A stretch of 34,018 bases of DNA from Segatella cerevisiae (lineage in GTDB: Bacteria > Bacteroidota > Bacteroidia > Bacteroidales > Bacteroidaceae), in NCBI RefSeq assembly GCF_024054555.1, contig NZ_JAMXLY010000040.1, forward strand, positions 1-34,018, read 5' to 3'. The position numbers and the translations under genes are program-made. Every line of letters begins with the position of its first letter. Within the stretch, counting starts at the first letter, position 1. Under the pieces are notes generated by a model. That model was not told where the DNA came from, made no database searches, and saw only the letters and a list, made by a program, of their open reading frames with translations. This document shows positions 26,110-33,823 of this stretch, piece after piece.

Positions 26110-28167
26110 GTGGATAAAAAAGCAATACTATTATGGATTACATTAGGATTTACTGCTAACGTTTATGCCCAGCAAGATTCGGTGATGGCAAAAACGCAAG
26201 AGTTGTCTGAGGTGGTCATTGAAAGCAAGCGCATCATCCACCATAACAGTTATGACTCCTATGTACCAAGCACACAGCAAAAGGAGCATGCTGCAAATGG
26301 CCTTGACTTACTCCATCTTATTAGGTTGCCTCGCATCCGTGTAGATCAGGTGGTCATGTCTGTCAGCAGTATGGGTGATGGCGAGGTACAGATTCGTATT
26401 AATAATGTCCCTTCTACTGTGGCAGACTTGCAAGCTCTGACTCCTGACAGAGTGCTGACGGTGGACTATATTACGAGCCCCGGACTGAAATATGGCAAGG
26501 GTGTGTCAGCTGTTATCAATATCAAGACAAAGAAAGGTGACGCAGGTGTGGCTTCTGGACTGAATACAATGAATGCTGTCACTACGAACTACAACGATGA
26601 CAGCGGATGGTTCAAACTCACGAAGAAACAGTCGGAATTTGGTGTGCTCTACAATTTCAAACTGAATAGCAATGAGGATGTCAAGACCAATGGGCGGCAG
26701 AAATTTGTGAGTGCTGACAATAGCGTAAAGAACATCACAAGAGATGGAAAGTATAACGACAGCCGTTTCGTCAGCAATGATGTTACGCTGTCTTATAATG
26801 TCACGAATGACAAGAGTCGTGTGTTTGACATGAAACTGTCAACGAACTGGAACCGTTTCCCTGACAGATTTCTCACGGAGAATGTTTCAGAAAATGGCAA
26901 CTCGTATGAAATGACAACATTCAACAAGAACAACGAGAAGCGTCCGATGCTCAAACTGTATTATGCGGATGCCATAGGAAAGAACGACACTTACTCGGCA
27001 TATTTGACTACGGCATATGTGAGAAGTAACTATGAACGAAGTGTGGAGACACCTGTGCTGAAAAGTCCATACGATGTTAAAGGCGATAAGTATAGCATTC
27101 TCGGAGAGGTGGATTTTACCCATAGTTTTGAGAAAGCAGGTGAACTGAGTGCCGGCTATCAGCAAACTGGCGAGTTTACGAAGAATCAGTATCATGCAGC
27201 AGAGTCACTGATAGCCTCTCTGCATAACGACTCACAATATCTGTTTGCTGAATACAGTGGAGGGTTTGGCAAGTTTGGACTGACGGCTGGCGCTGGTGTA
27301 TGCCGTGATTATTTCAACGGAGGCAGTGGCAAATATACATTCTGGTCATTCCGTCCCAGTATGAATGCAAGCTACAACATAAACGACAAGATGACCTTGA
27401 CCTATAAATACGAGAGTGAGACCTCGGTGCCTAGTCTTGCCCAACTGACCAGTTTCTCCAAACTCGACGATGCCTATGAACTGGTAGTAGGAAATCCCGA
27501 CCTGAAGCCGTACAATACAGATTTCAACGAGATAAAACTCAACTATGATTTAGGTAAGACCTACTTCTCTTTGGTCTTTGACTACGACTATTCTCACGAT
27601 ATGATTTGCGATGCTCCTGTAACATTAGACAATGGCATCTACAAATATTCTTATTGGAACGAAGCCAACAGGCATCATTTCAATCTCAGTCTTTATGCAG
27701 AACAGTATCTTTTTGGCAAGAAACTCTTTATCTACGCCATGCCGTACATGGTACGCGACATCATGACCGGAGGGTTGAGACACACGAATACTTGTTGGAG
27801 TGTTAAGACAGGTAGTAGTGTATATCTGGGCAAGTTCAACGTGGATTTTGACTATGATTCTTCTTCTGAGGATTTGAGCGGAGAGACATTGGTGCATCAT
27901 TTCGGAAGCACAACCCTCAGTGTAGGCTACAAGCGTAAGACGCTTTCGGTGAAATGTGGTGTGAAGAATATCTTCAACAGTACAGGTACAGGAAACCGTG
28001 TGGACTATCTTTCAGACATTGCTTCTTCTCGCAAGGAAATGCACAATCATGCTTTTGGCAATATGGTGTATCTCTCATTGTCATGGAATATAAGTTCAGG
28101 AAAGAGACATGCACAAAAGGCTGTGAAATCTGCTGATGCAAATATTGATACCGGAATCATAAAATAA
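26110..28167 (+). CDS. Outer-membrane beta-barrel TonB-dependent receptor without N-terminal CarboxypepD domain
   Basis: The open frame begins at 25987, but the first 41 residues look non-coding. A GTG at 26110 gives 685 residues with a clean signal peptide (VDKKAILLWITLGFTANVYA), so I choose it. The mature protein goes directly to a plug-like domain (LSEVVIESKR, LIRLPRIRVDQVV, VQIRINNVPSTVADLQAL, VLTVDYITSPGLKYGKGVSAVINI) and then a barrel of the OMP_b-brl_3 type (PF14905). The beta-sandwich domain that usually precedes the plug is absent. There is no SusD or DUF4249 partner nearby. The C-terminus runs past the last strand with a basic, charged tail and does not end in Phe. It likely imports an unknown ligand. 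The GTG start lacks a visible ribosome site. Confidence 0.82.
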   Translation: MDKKAILLWITLGFTANVYAQQDSVMAKTQELSEVVIESKRIIHHNSYDSYVPSTQQKEHAANGLDLLHLIRLPRIRVDQVVMSVSSMGDGEVQIRINNVPSTVADLQALTPDRVLTVDYITSPGLKYGKGVSAVINIKTKKGDAGVASGLNTMNAVTTNYNDDSGWFKLTKKQSEFGVLYNFKLNSNEDVKTNGRQKFVSADNSVKNITRDGKYNDSRFVSNDVTLSYNVTNDKSRVFDMKLSTNWNRFPDRFLTENVSENGNSYEMTTFNKNNEKRPMLKLYYADAIGKNDTYSAYLTTAYVRSNYERSVETPVLKSPYDVKGDKYSILGEVDFTHSFEKAGELSAGYQQTGEFTKNQYHAAESLIASLHNDSQYLFAEYSGGFGKFGLTAGAGVCRDYFNGGSGKYTFWSFRPSMNASYNINDKMTLTYKYESETSVPSLAQLTSFSKLDDAYELVVGNPDLKPYNTDFNEIKLNYDLGKTYFSLVFDYDYSHDMICDAPVTLDNGIYKYSYWNEANRHHFNLSLYAEQYLFGKKLFIYAMPYMVRDIMTGGLRHTNTCWSVKTGSSVYLGKFNVDFDYDSSSEDLSGETLVHHFGSTTLSVGYKRKTLSVKCGVKNIFNSTGTGNRVDYLSDIASSRKEMHNHAFGNMVYLSLSWNISSGKRHAQKAVKSADANIDTGIIK

Positions 28168-28296
28168 CTGGAAGACAATTTTAGATGGTTTTTCTTATTT
28201 GCAAGCGATACGACTTCCTGCAATGCGGACTCGCTTGTTTGCGAATTATAGGTTTTAGATTAATTATAACTACCATAAATAAATATTCTAAATAGT

Positions 28297-28332
28297 ACCG
28301 CCGTGGTCGATGCAAGGTCAAACCACGGCGGT
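28297..28332. terminator. Strong hairpin between convergent genes
   Basis: ACCGCCGTGGT (28297-28307) pairs perfectly with ACCACGGCGGT (28322-28332) around a 14-base loop. No T-run follows on either strand, so it may be a terminator without a U-tract or a processing hairpin, placed 27 bases after the nadC stop. A weaker CAAGCGA/TCGCTTG pair lies at 28202-28237, behind the receptor gene. Confidence 0.5.
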
Positions 28333-28359
28333 CCAAAGTACGTTCAAAAATGCAGGTTT

Positions 28360-29235
28360 TTATCTGATGATGAGTTTGTCACTGCCTGCTGCCTTAAAAC
28401 TCATATCTAATCCTGTGACACTATGGGTAAGTGCGCCAAAGGAAATAAAGTCTACGCCAGCTTTAGCGTAGGGTATCATGTTGTCAAAGGTGATACCCCC
28501 GCTTGATTCCGTTTCGCAACGTCCTGCTACACGCTCGACGGCCTTGCGCGTTTCCTCCGGTGTGAAGTTGTCGAACATGATACGGTCACATCCCTCGGCA
28601 AGGGCTTCATCAAGTTCTTTGAAGTTGCGTACTTCACACTCTATTTTCAAGTTTTTCTGTTTGGCCTTACAATACGCTTTGGCCCGTGATATGGCATTGT
28701 GCACACCCCCACAAAAGTCGATATGGTTGTCTTTGATCAAAATCATGTCGAAAAGACCTATACGATGGTTCATCCCTCCACCTATCTTGACGGCCTCCTT
28801 CTCAAGCATACGCATTCCGGGAGTGGTCTTGCGCGTGTCGAGTACCCGTGTCTTCGTTCCGGCGTCAATAAGGGCTTGCTGATAACGGTGGGTCATGGTC
28901 GCTATGCCACTCATGCGTTGCAAGATGTTGAGCATGAGCCGTTCTGTCTGAAGCAAACTCTGTTCTCGGCCTTTTACGCTCATGACGATATCACCAGGTT
29001 TCACATGCGTTCCATCTTGGATGTATATCTTTATGTCCAACTCAGGGTCAAAGCGGTGTAAAACTTTCTTGGCGATCTCGATGCCGGCAAAAATACCCTC
29101 TTGTTTAATGAGCAGTTTACTTTCCCCCATGGCATCGGCAGGAATGCAGCAAAGAGTGGTATGGTCACCGTCGCCGATGTCCTCGCTAAAAGCCAAGTCA
29201 ATCAACTTGTCATTAAGTTCGTCTACTGATAGCAT
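28360..29235 (-). CDS. nadC: Nicotinate-nucleotide pyrophosphorylase (carboxylating)
   Basis: A 291-residue quinolinate phosphoribosyltransferase: quinolinate plus PRPP gives nicotinate mononucleotide, CO2 and PPi. The N-terminal EDIGDGDHTTLCCIP, the central LNILQRMSGIATMTHRYQ, LDTRKTTPGMRMLEKEAVKIGG and NHRIGLFDMILIKDNH, and the late IECEVRNFKELDEAL and SGGITFDNMIPYAKAGVDFI are family signatures. Lys, Arg and His residues of the quinolinate and PRPP sites fall in these segments. It is the third gene of the nad operon, 51 bases after nadA, and carries out the last step before the nicotinate mononucleotide pool. Length is standard. Confidence 0.96.
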   Translation of the reverse strand: MLSVDELNDKLIDLAFSEDIGDGDHTTLCCIPADAMGESKLLIKQEGIFAGIEIAKKVLHRFDPELDIKIYIQDGTHVKPGDIVMSVKGREQSLLQTERLMLNILQRMSGIATMTHRYQQALIDAGTKTRVLDTRKTTPGMRMLEKEAVKIGGGMNHRIGLFDMILIKDNHIDFCGGVHNAISRAKAYCKAKQKNLKIECEVRNFKELDEALAEGCDRIMFDNFTPEETRKAVERVAGRCETESSGGITFDNMIPYAKAGVDFISFGALTHSVTGLDMSFKAAGSDKLIIR

Positions 29236-29286
29236 ATTTATGTTGTTGAATAGTGATTTAAGTTATGATTGATATATCCTCATACG

Positions 29287-30285
29287 TTACAGTCCGAGCC
29301 GCTTGGATATTTCGAGCATTTTATTGATGGGGCGAACGGCTTTTTGGGCAATTTGGTCGTTGACTTCGATGACCGGCCATTCATATTTCAGGCAGTTGTA
29401 TACCTTTTTCAGTGAAATCAGTTTCATGAAGTTACATTCGTTGCATGAGCAGGTACTGTCGTCGGGTGGGGCAGGGATGAACAATTTGTTGGGAGCTAAC
29501 TTCTGCATCTTATGGAGGATGCCACTCTCGGTGGCGATGATAAACTCCTGAGCCTTGTCCTTGATGCTGAATTTAAGCAAGGCGGACGTGCTGCCTACTT
29601 TGTCAGCCAGTTTTAAAATAGGACCTTTGCACTCCGGATGGGCCAGTATTTTTGCATTGGGATACTCCTCTTTGAGTTTGAGGATCTTCTCTACGGAGAA
29701 CTTCTCGTGCACATGACAGGCACCGTGCCAAAGTAACATATTACGACCGGTAAGACTATTGATGTAGGCGCCGAGATTTTCGTCCGGACCAAAGATGATC
29801 GGTGTATCTTGGGGGAACGATTCCACGATCTGGCGGGCATTGCTGCTGGTTACGACCACGTCGGTCAAAGCCTTGACGGCGGCTGATGTATTGACATAAC
29901 TGATGACCGTATGCCCGGGGTGGGCATCGACAAACTTTTTGAAATCATCTGCCGGACAACTTTCGGCCAGTGAGCAAGAAGCATTGAGGTCGGGAATGAG
30001 GATGGTCTTCTTCGGGCATAGTATCTTATTGGTCTCACCCATGAAATGAACACCGCACATGACGATGATGTCAGCATCTGTTTTGGCAGCCTGTTGTGCC
30101 AATGCCAGACTGTCGCCTACAAAATCGGCGATGTCCTGTACCTCACCGTCTGTATAATAGTGAGCCATGATGATGGCATTTTTTTCTTTGCACATCCGGC
30201 GGATTTCCTTTTTGATGTCTATATCCTTGGGAATGTCTTCATCAACGAAACCCTTCTTCAGCCATTTTTCTTCAGTCATTTTCAT
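29287..30285 (-). CDS. nadA: Quinolinate synthase
   Basis: A 332-residue [4Fe-4S] enzyme that condenses iminoaspartate with dihydroxyacetone phosphate to form quinolinate. The three cluster cysteines lie in MCGVHFMGE, HGACHVHE and CNECNFMKL, the usual three positions of the family. The early IMAHYYTDGEVQDIADFVGDS, ILIPDLNASCSLAESCP and VSYVNTSAAVKALTDVVVTS motifs are also diagnostic. Near the C-terminus, TCSCNECNFM includes extra cysteines close to the ligand one. It is the second gene of the nad operon, 35 bases after nadB. The cluster makes it oxygen-sensitive, consistent with an anaerobe. Confidence 0.97.
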   Translation of the reverse strand: MKMTEEKWLKKGFVDEDIPKDIDIKKEIRRMCKEKNAIIMAHYYTDGEVQDIADFVGDSLALAQQAAKTDADIIVMCGVHFMGETNKILCPKKTILIPDLNASCSLAESCPADDFKKFVDAHPGHTVISYVNTSAAVKALTDVVVTSSNARQIVESFPQDTPIIFGPDENLGAYINSLTGRNMLLWHGACHVHEKFSVEKILKLKEEYPNAKILAHPECKGPILKLADKVGSTSALLKFSIKDKAQEFIIATESGILHKMQKLAPNKLFIPAPPDDSTCSCNECNFMKLISLKKVYNCLKYEWPVIEVNDQIAQKAVRPINKMLEISKRLGL

Positions 30286-30320
30286 GTTAATGTTTCTCTT
30301 TTTAGATATCTCTTACATTA

Positions 30321-31910
30321 TCATTTCTTGTCATAGGCGTGTTTAGGGTAGTCTATCGTGTAGTGTAGTCCACGACTTTCTTTGCGCTCAATAGCTTGAC
30401 GTGTGATCAGGTAGCCTACGTTAATCATATTGCGCAGTTCGCAGATGTCTCGGGTAGGTTTCACACGCTTGAAGAGTTCTTCCGTCTCTTCATACAATAG
30501 GTCAAGCCGCTTCCATGCCCGATGCAGGCGTAAGTTGCTGCGCACGATACCCACATAGTTGGACATAATCTGACCTACTTCTCTTTCATCTTGTGCAATG
30601 AGCACTTTTTCCTCATTACTCATCGTCCCCTCATCGTTCCATTCCGGAACCTTGTCGTTAAAAGTGTAATTATCGATCGTCTTGATCGCGTGCTCTGCGG
30701 CAGACTTTGCATAGACCACAGCCTCTATCAGCGAGTTGCTGGCCAGACGGTTGCCGCCATGCAGTCCTGTGCAAGAACATTCCCCTACGGCATAAAGTCT
30801 TTTGATGGAACTCTCGCCGTTGAGATCGACCTTGATACCTCCGCACATGTAGTGAGCGCTAGGGCACACGGGAATATAGTCTTTCGTGATATCAATGCCT
30901 ATAGTCAGACACTTGGCATAAATATTCGGAAATTGTTTTTTGGTTTCTTCAGCATCCTTGTGAGTCACATCGAGACAAACGTGGTTGAGTCCATGGATTT
31001 TCATTTCCCGGTCGATGGCCCTTGCCACAATGTCACGAGGGGCTAAGGACAGGCGTTTATCATACTTCTGCATAAATTCCTCACCGTTGGGCAACCGCAA
31101 TATGCCGCCATAGCCGCGCAGAGCTTCCGTGATGAGAAAGGCCGGATGAGTTTCTTTTGGGTTATAGAGGACCGTAGGGTGAAACTGAACGAACTCCATG
31201 TCTTTTACAGTGCCTTTAGCCCGGTAAACCATAGCGATGCCGTCACCCGTTGCGATATTGGGATTGGAAGTTGTGGCATATACGGCACCTGTACCACCAG
31301 TAGCCATGAGAGTGACGCGACTTAAGAAAGTGTCTATTTTCTGTGTGTCCGGATTTAAAATATATGCGCCATAGCATTCTATATTTGGCGTTTTGCGCGT
31401 CACCTCAATACCCAGATGGTGTTGGGTAATAATTTCTACAGCGTAATGGTTCTCGAAAATGGTAATGTTTTTGTTTGCTTTGACGGCAGCCATCAGACCG
31501 CGTTGTATCTCGAAACCGGTATCATCGGCATGGTGTAAAATACGGAATTCACTATGTCCTCCCTCTCGATGTAAATCAAAGGAGCCGTCTTCTTTTTTAT
31601 CGAAGTTTACTCCCCACTGCAACAAGTCGTTGATGGCCGCCGGCGCATTGCGTACCACATGTTCTACAGCCTTTCTATCTGAGATGAAATCTCCGGCAAT
31701 CATCGTATCTTCTATGTGCTTGTCGAAGTTGTCCACTTTGAGATTGGTTACAGACGCAATGCCCCCTTGAGCTTTTGACGTATTAGTTTCGTCGAGCGTG
31801 GTTTTGCACACTAGGGCAACTTTACCTTTACCGCTGTTAGCTACTTTCAGTGCATAGCTCATACCGGCAACGCCACTGCCGATAATGAGAAAGTCAAATT
31901 TGTAAATCAT
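30321..31910 (-). CDS. nadB: L-aspartate oxidase
   Basis: A 529-residue FAD enzyme that oxidises L-aspartate to iminoaspartate, the first step of NAD synthesis. The N-terminal FLIIGSGVAGMSYAL is the dinucleotide-binding motif. HREGGHSEFRILHHADDTG, MATGGTGAVYATTSNPNIATGDG, EFVQFHPTVLYNP and YMCGGIKVDLNGESS are the flavin and active-site signatures of the succinate-dehydrogenase/fumarate-reductase flavoprotein group; VGECSCTGLHGGNRLASNSL is the NadB form. NadB can use fumarate as acceptor in anaerobes, which fits this group. It heads the operon nadB-nadA-nadC, with a -7 element at 31941-31948. Confidence 0.96.
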   Translation of the reverse strand: MIYKFDFLIIGSGVAGMSYALKVANSGKGKVALVCKTTLDETNTSKAQGGIASVTNLKVDNFDKHIEDTMIAGDFISDRKAVEHVVRNAPAAINDLLQWGVNFDKKEDGSFDLHREGGHSEFRILHHADDTGFEIQRGLMAAVKANKNITIFENHYAVEIITQHHLGIEVTRKTPNIECYGAYILNPDTQKIDTFLSRVTLMATGGTGAVYATTSNPNIATGDGIAMVYRAKGTVKDMEFVQFHPTVLYNPKETHPAFLITEALRGYGGILRLPNGEEFMQKYDKRLSLAPRDIVARAIDREMKIHGLNHVCLDVTHKDAEETKKQFPNIYAKCLTIGIDITKDYIPVCPSAHYMCGGIKVDLNGESSIKRLYAVGECSCTGLHGGNRLASNSLIEAVVYAKSAAEHAIKTIDNYTFNDKVPEWNDEGTMSNEEKVLIAQDEREVGQIMSNYVGIVRSNLRLHRAWKRLDLLYEETEELFKRVKPTRDICELRNMINVGYLITRQAIERKESRGLHYTIDYPKHAYDKK

Positions 31911-31940
31911 GAAGTGTTATATTTATGTCTTAGTCCGGTG

Positions 31941-31948
31941 CAAAGATA
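31941..31948 (-). promoter_or_regulatory. Minus-strand -7 element TATCTTTG for the nad operon
   Basis: The minus strand reads TATCTTTG, a consensus match. A -33 TTTG is not evident at 19-21 bases. The leader would be about 25 bases. Confidence 0.5.
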
Positions 31949-32092
31949 ATAAAAAGATTTATAAAGCTTTCCATATTATTTCAATTTATGGAAATATAGA
32001 GCAAAAGTAAAAGGTTGGGTATCATTCGACTTACTATTTGATAATGAAAGAAGTCTGATGAGGCTTGCTCTGTAAATCTGATTTGAGGAAGA

Positions 32093-32221
32093 TTAAAAAG
32101 GATGCCTCAGTTTGGGATAAGATTTAAGATAGTACAGGACCTTTTCCCATGACATTCGTTCCTCCTCTGGGTTCAATCTGATCCAGATACGCTTTTGCCT
32201 TAATGTCTTATCTGTATTTTT
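32093..32221 (-). CDS. Possible small basic protein (or gene remnant)
   Basis: A 42-codon minus-strand frame beginning ATG at 32221, rich in Lys and Arg, with a Trp-Arg-Leu stretch (IWIRLNPEEERMSWEKVLYY). The composition is protein-like, and a longer form begins upstream at 32302. There is no family match I know and no clear promoter, so it may be the end of a degraded gene. Confidence 0.25.
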   Translation of the reverse strand, partial: KNTDKTLRQKRIWIRLNPEEERMSWEKVLYYLKSYPKLRHPF

Positions 32222-32575
32222 CATGGTAGTAATTGCTATGTAGTAGTCGTTATTCATGGGAGTTGCGACCGATGAAGTCCCCAACTCTGCTGGCAAATGC
32301 ACCCGTCAGGACTTCTGTCCGCACATGGGTACAATTTGCGTTGGTAATTGCTGTAGTTGCTTGTCGCTCTCGCGACCTCAGATGATGTGATTTGTCTTGG
32401 AAGAAGCCAATTACTTGCCTTTTGTCTGTAATTGTCGATGTTAAAGAAATACGTATTTGTAGCAAGCTAGTACATGGCTCATACCTTGTGTGTCGACTCG
32501 TACTTGTGCGGACAAAGATAGCTTATCTTCAAGAGATTAGCTGCTAAAGGGAAGTTGTAAAAGTTAAAATGACCT

Positions 32576-33310
32576 TTATACATTATGCGTGAATTTACAT
32601 CGAGGGTAGTTTGAGCAACCATAAAACCGCCCATGTCTCCCATTACGCACCATCAATGTTCCTCCACACCAAGGGCATTTGCCCTGCTCCATGGCAATTT
32701 CATAATGGTGTTTACCGCTATAAACATAGTCAAGATGTAAATCTTCCGCTATATCGCCAATATACCTTCTTTCGTTTATAAGTTGAACGATTTGTTCTAC
32801 ATGCTCAGTAGAAACTTGCTTAATAATATAGTCTTTGATTATAGAGTTTACTTTTAATATATGTGTGACGTATGCCTCCTCCGATTCAACAAATAGGCTT
32901 GTCTTGCTTGAAAATGCAATAATCGAAATATAGGATATGCCCCCAAATTGGTAAAGCAATTTTCGCAATGCTCTGACGTGTGTCTCATTTTGTTTCACAG
33001 GGTTATAGAATTTGTACTTTTTGCCATAGATATTCTGCGTCCACTGTTTGTAGTAGTCCTTACCAAATATCCATCCCTTATAGTTTTTGGTTTCTATTAC
33101 AAATATGCCATATGGAGATACTACAACATGGTCTATCTGTGCCATGCTTTCGCCATTAGAAATAATGACATTGTTGAGCACGACATACTCTTTCGGCAAT
33201 AGCTTCAACAGTACAGCCATCTTCTCTTCTCCAATTTTGCCTTTGGAGGAATTGAACCAAAATACAAATGCGAATAGTAGTATGCCAACAAGTAGGGTTG
33301 TGAAAGCCAT
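32576..33310 (-). CDS. NERD-domain protein with C-terminal topoisomerase-type zinc finger
   Basis: A 244-residue protein anchored by an N-terminal membrane helix (MAFTTLLVGILLFAFVFWF). The NERD domain (about 25-140) shows KIGEEKMAVLL, AQIDHVVVSPYGIFVIETKN and the ETK core, the fold related to the nuclease superfamily, so a DNA-processing role is suggested. The C-terminus has a four-Cys zinc finger (CPWCGG and YGCSNYPRCKF), as in topoisomerase I. I chose the ATG at 33310. The frame extends upstream to a TTG at 33343, but a consensus minus-strand -7 element (TATCTTTG, 33338-33331) lies inside that extension, which makes a start downstream of it likely. It begins 44 bases after the hipA stump. 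A defence or DNA-metabolism role is possible but not shown. Confidence 0.85.
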   Translation of the reverse strand: MAFTTLLVGILLFAFVFWFNSSKGKIGEEKMAVLLKLLPKEYVVLNNVIISNGESMAQIDHVVVSPYGIFVIETKNYKGWIFGKDYYKQWTQNIYGKKYKFYNPVKQNETHVRALRKLLYQFGGISYISIIAFSSKTSLFVESEEAYVTHILKVNSIIKDYIIKQVSTEHVEQIVQLINERRYIGDIAEDLHLDYVYSGKHHYEIAMEQGKCPWCGGTLMVRNGRHGRFYGCSNYPRCKFTHNV

Positions 33311-33330
33311 AAGTAATGTGTTATTGGGTA

Positions 33331-33338
33331 CAAAGATA
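33331..33338 (-). promoter_or_regulatory. Minus-strand -7 element TATCTTTG for the NERD gene
   Basis: The minus strand reads TATCTTTG. A -33 box is poor. Transcription near 33324 gives a 13-base leader to the ATG at 33310, and this fixes the start choice. Confidence 0.45.
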
Positions 33339-33353
33339 GTCAAAATTTCCCTT

Positions 33354-33458
33354 TAGAAAATTGGGCGCATACTCAAATACGGTACGTTTGCACCGGCTAT
33401 CCCATGTGAGGCGGCCGACCTCTTTGCCCCAAATCGTTACCTTGATATTATTGTCCAT
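33354..33458 (-). pseudogene. hipA N-terminal stump (34 codons)
   Basis: An ATG at 33458 opens a frame of 34 codons reading VTIWGKEVGRLTW then KRTVFEYAPNF and a stop at 33354. This is the start of the HipA N1 domain (beta-strand, GRL, FxY pattern), which in Bacteroidetes is often a separate protein of about 110 residues. Everything after the first third is gone. It overlaps the end of the HipB-like gene by 22 bases, the usual coupling of hipB and hipA, so the remnant lies in its original place. The kinase toxin is absent. Confidence 0.7.
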
Positions 33459-33760
33459 GTCTTACTCTTTTTGGCTTCTTCCTTGGCCAGTGCGTATGGA
33501 GAGATAGGCATCTCTGGCAAGATCCCCTCTATCCCATCGGCAAAGTCGATAGCTTTTAATAGAGCAATGAAGTTGCCCATGGTGATGTTATACGAATAGC
33601 CCAGCTCAAACCGACGTATGGTGAGCAGGCTCACACCTGATTTTTCCGCAACCTCCTTCTGCGTCATACGCGATGCGATGCGGTATTCCTTAAACCTACG
33701 ACCCAATGCTTGCACGATCTGTGAGGTCGGAGTTTCTGCTATGTTATCAAGTTCTTTCAT
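33437..33760 (-). CDS. XRE-family regulator, HipB-like antitoxin
   Basis: A 107-residue protein (starting at the ATG at 33760; an ATG at 33778 would add six residues). Residues 25-75 form a helix-turn-helix of the XRE/HipB type (RIASRMTQKEVAEKSGVSL and LTIRRFELGYSYNITMGNFIALLKAI). The spaced ILPEMPISPYALAK tail is typical of Bacteroidetes HipB proteins, which bind HipA and the operon DNA. The stop overlaps the start of a truncated hipA, so it is an orphan antitoxin or a plain regulator now. The start lies some 60 bases from the left end of an IS982 element, which may have replaced its promoter. Confidence 0.85.
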   Translation of the reverse strand: MKELDNIAETPTSQIVQALGRRFKEYRIASRMTQKEVAEKSGVSLLTIRRFELGYSYNITMGNFIALLKAIDFADGIEGILPEMPISPYALAKEEAKKSKTWTIISR

Positions 33761-33823
33761 TCGCCCATAAAGATACATATATTACCCGTTGGCGGAATTA
33801 AATTCATTAAATAATGATGTATA

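Larger units (their letters stand above)
31911..32575. other. Intergenic stretch upstream of nadB
   Basis: The nadB -7 element lies at 31941-31948. On the minus strand 32093-32221 encodes a basic 42-residue frame (KTLRQKRIWIRLNPEEER then MSWEKVLYYLKSYPKLRHPF) that looks protein-like but has no known family; it could be the tail of a lost gene. Positions 32250-32465 form another frame of low quality. TCGCTCTCGCGA near 32365 is a short near-palindrome. Nothing else is supported. Confidence 0.4.
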
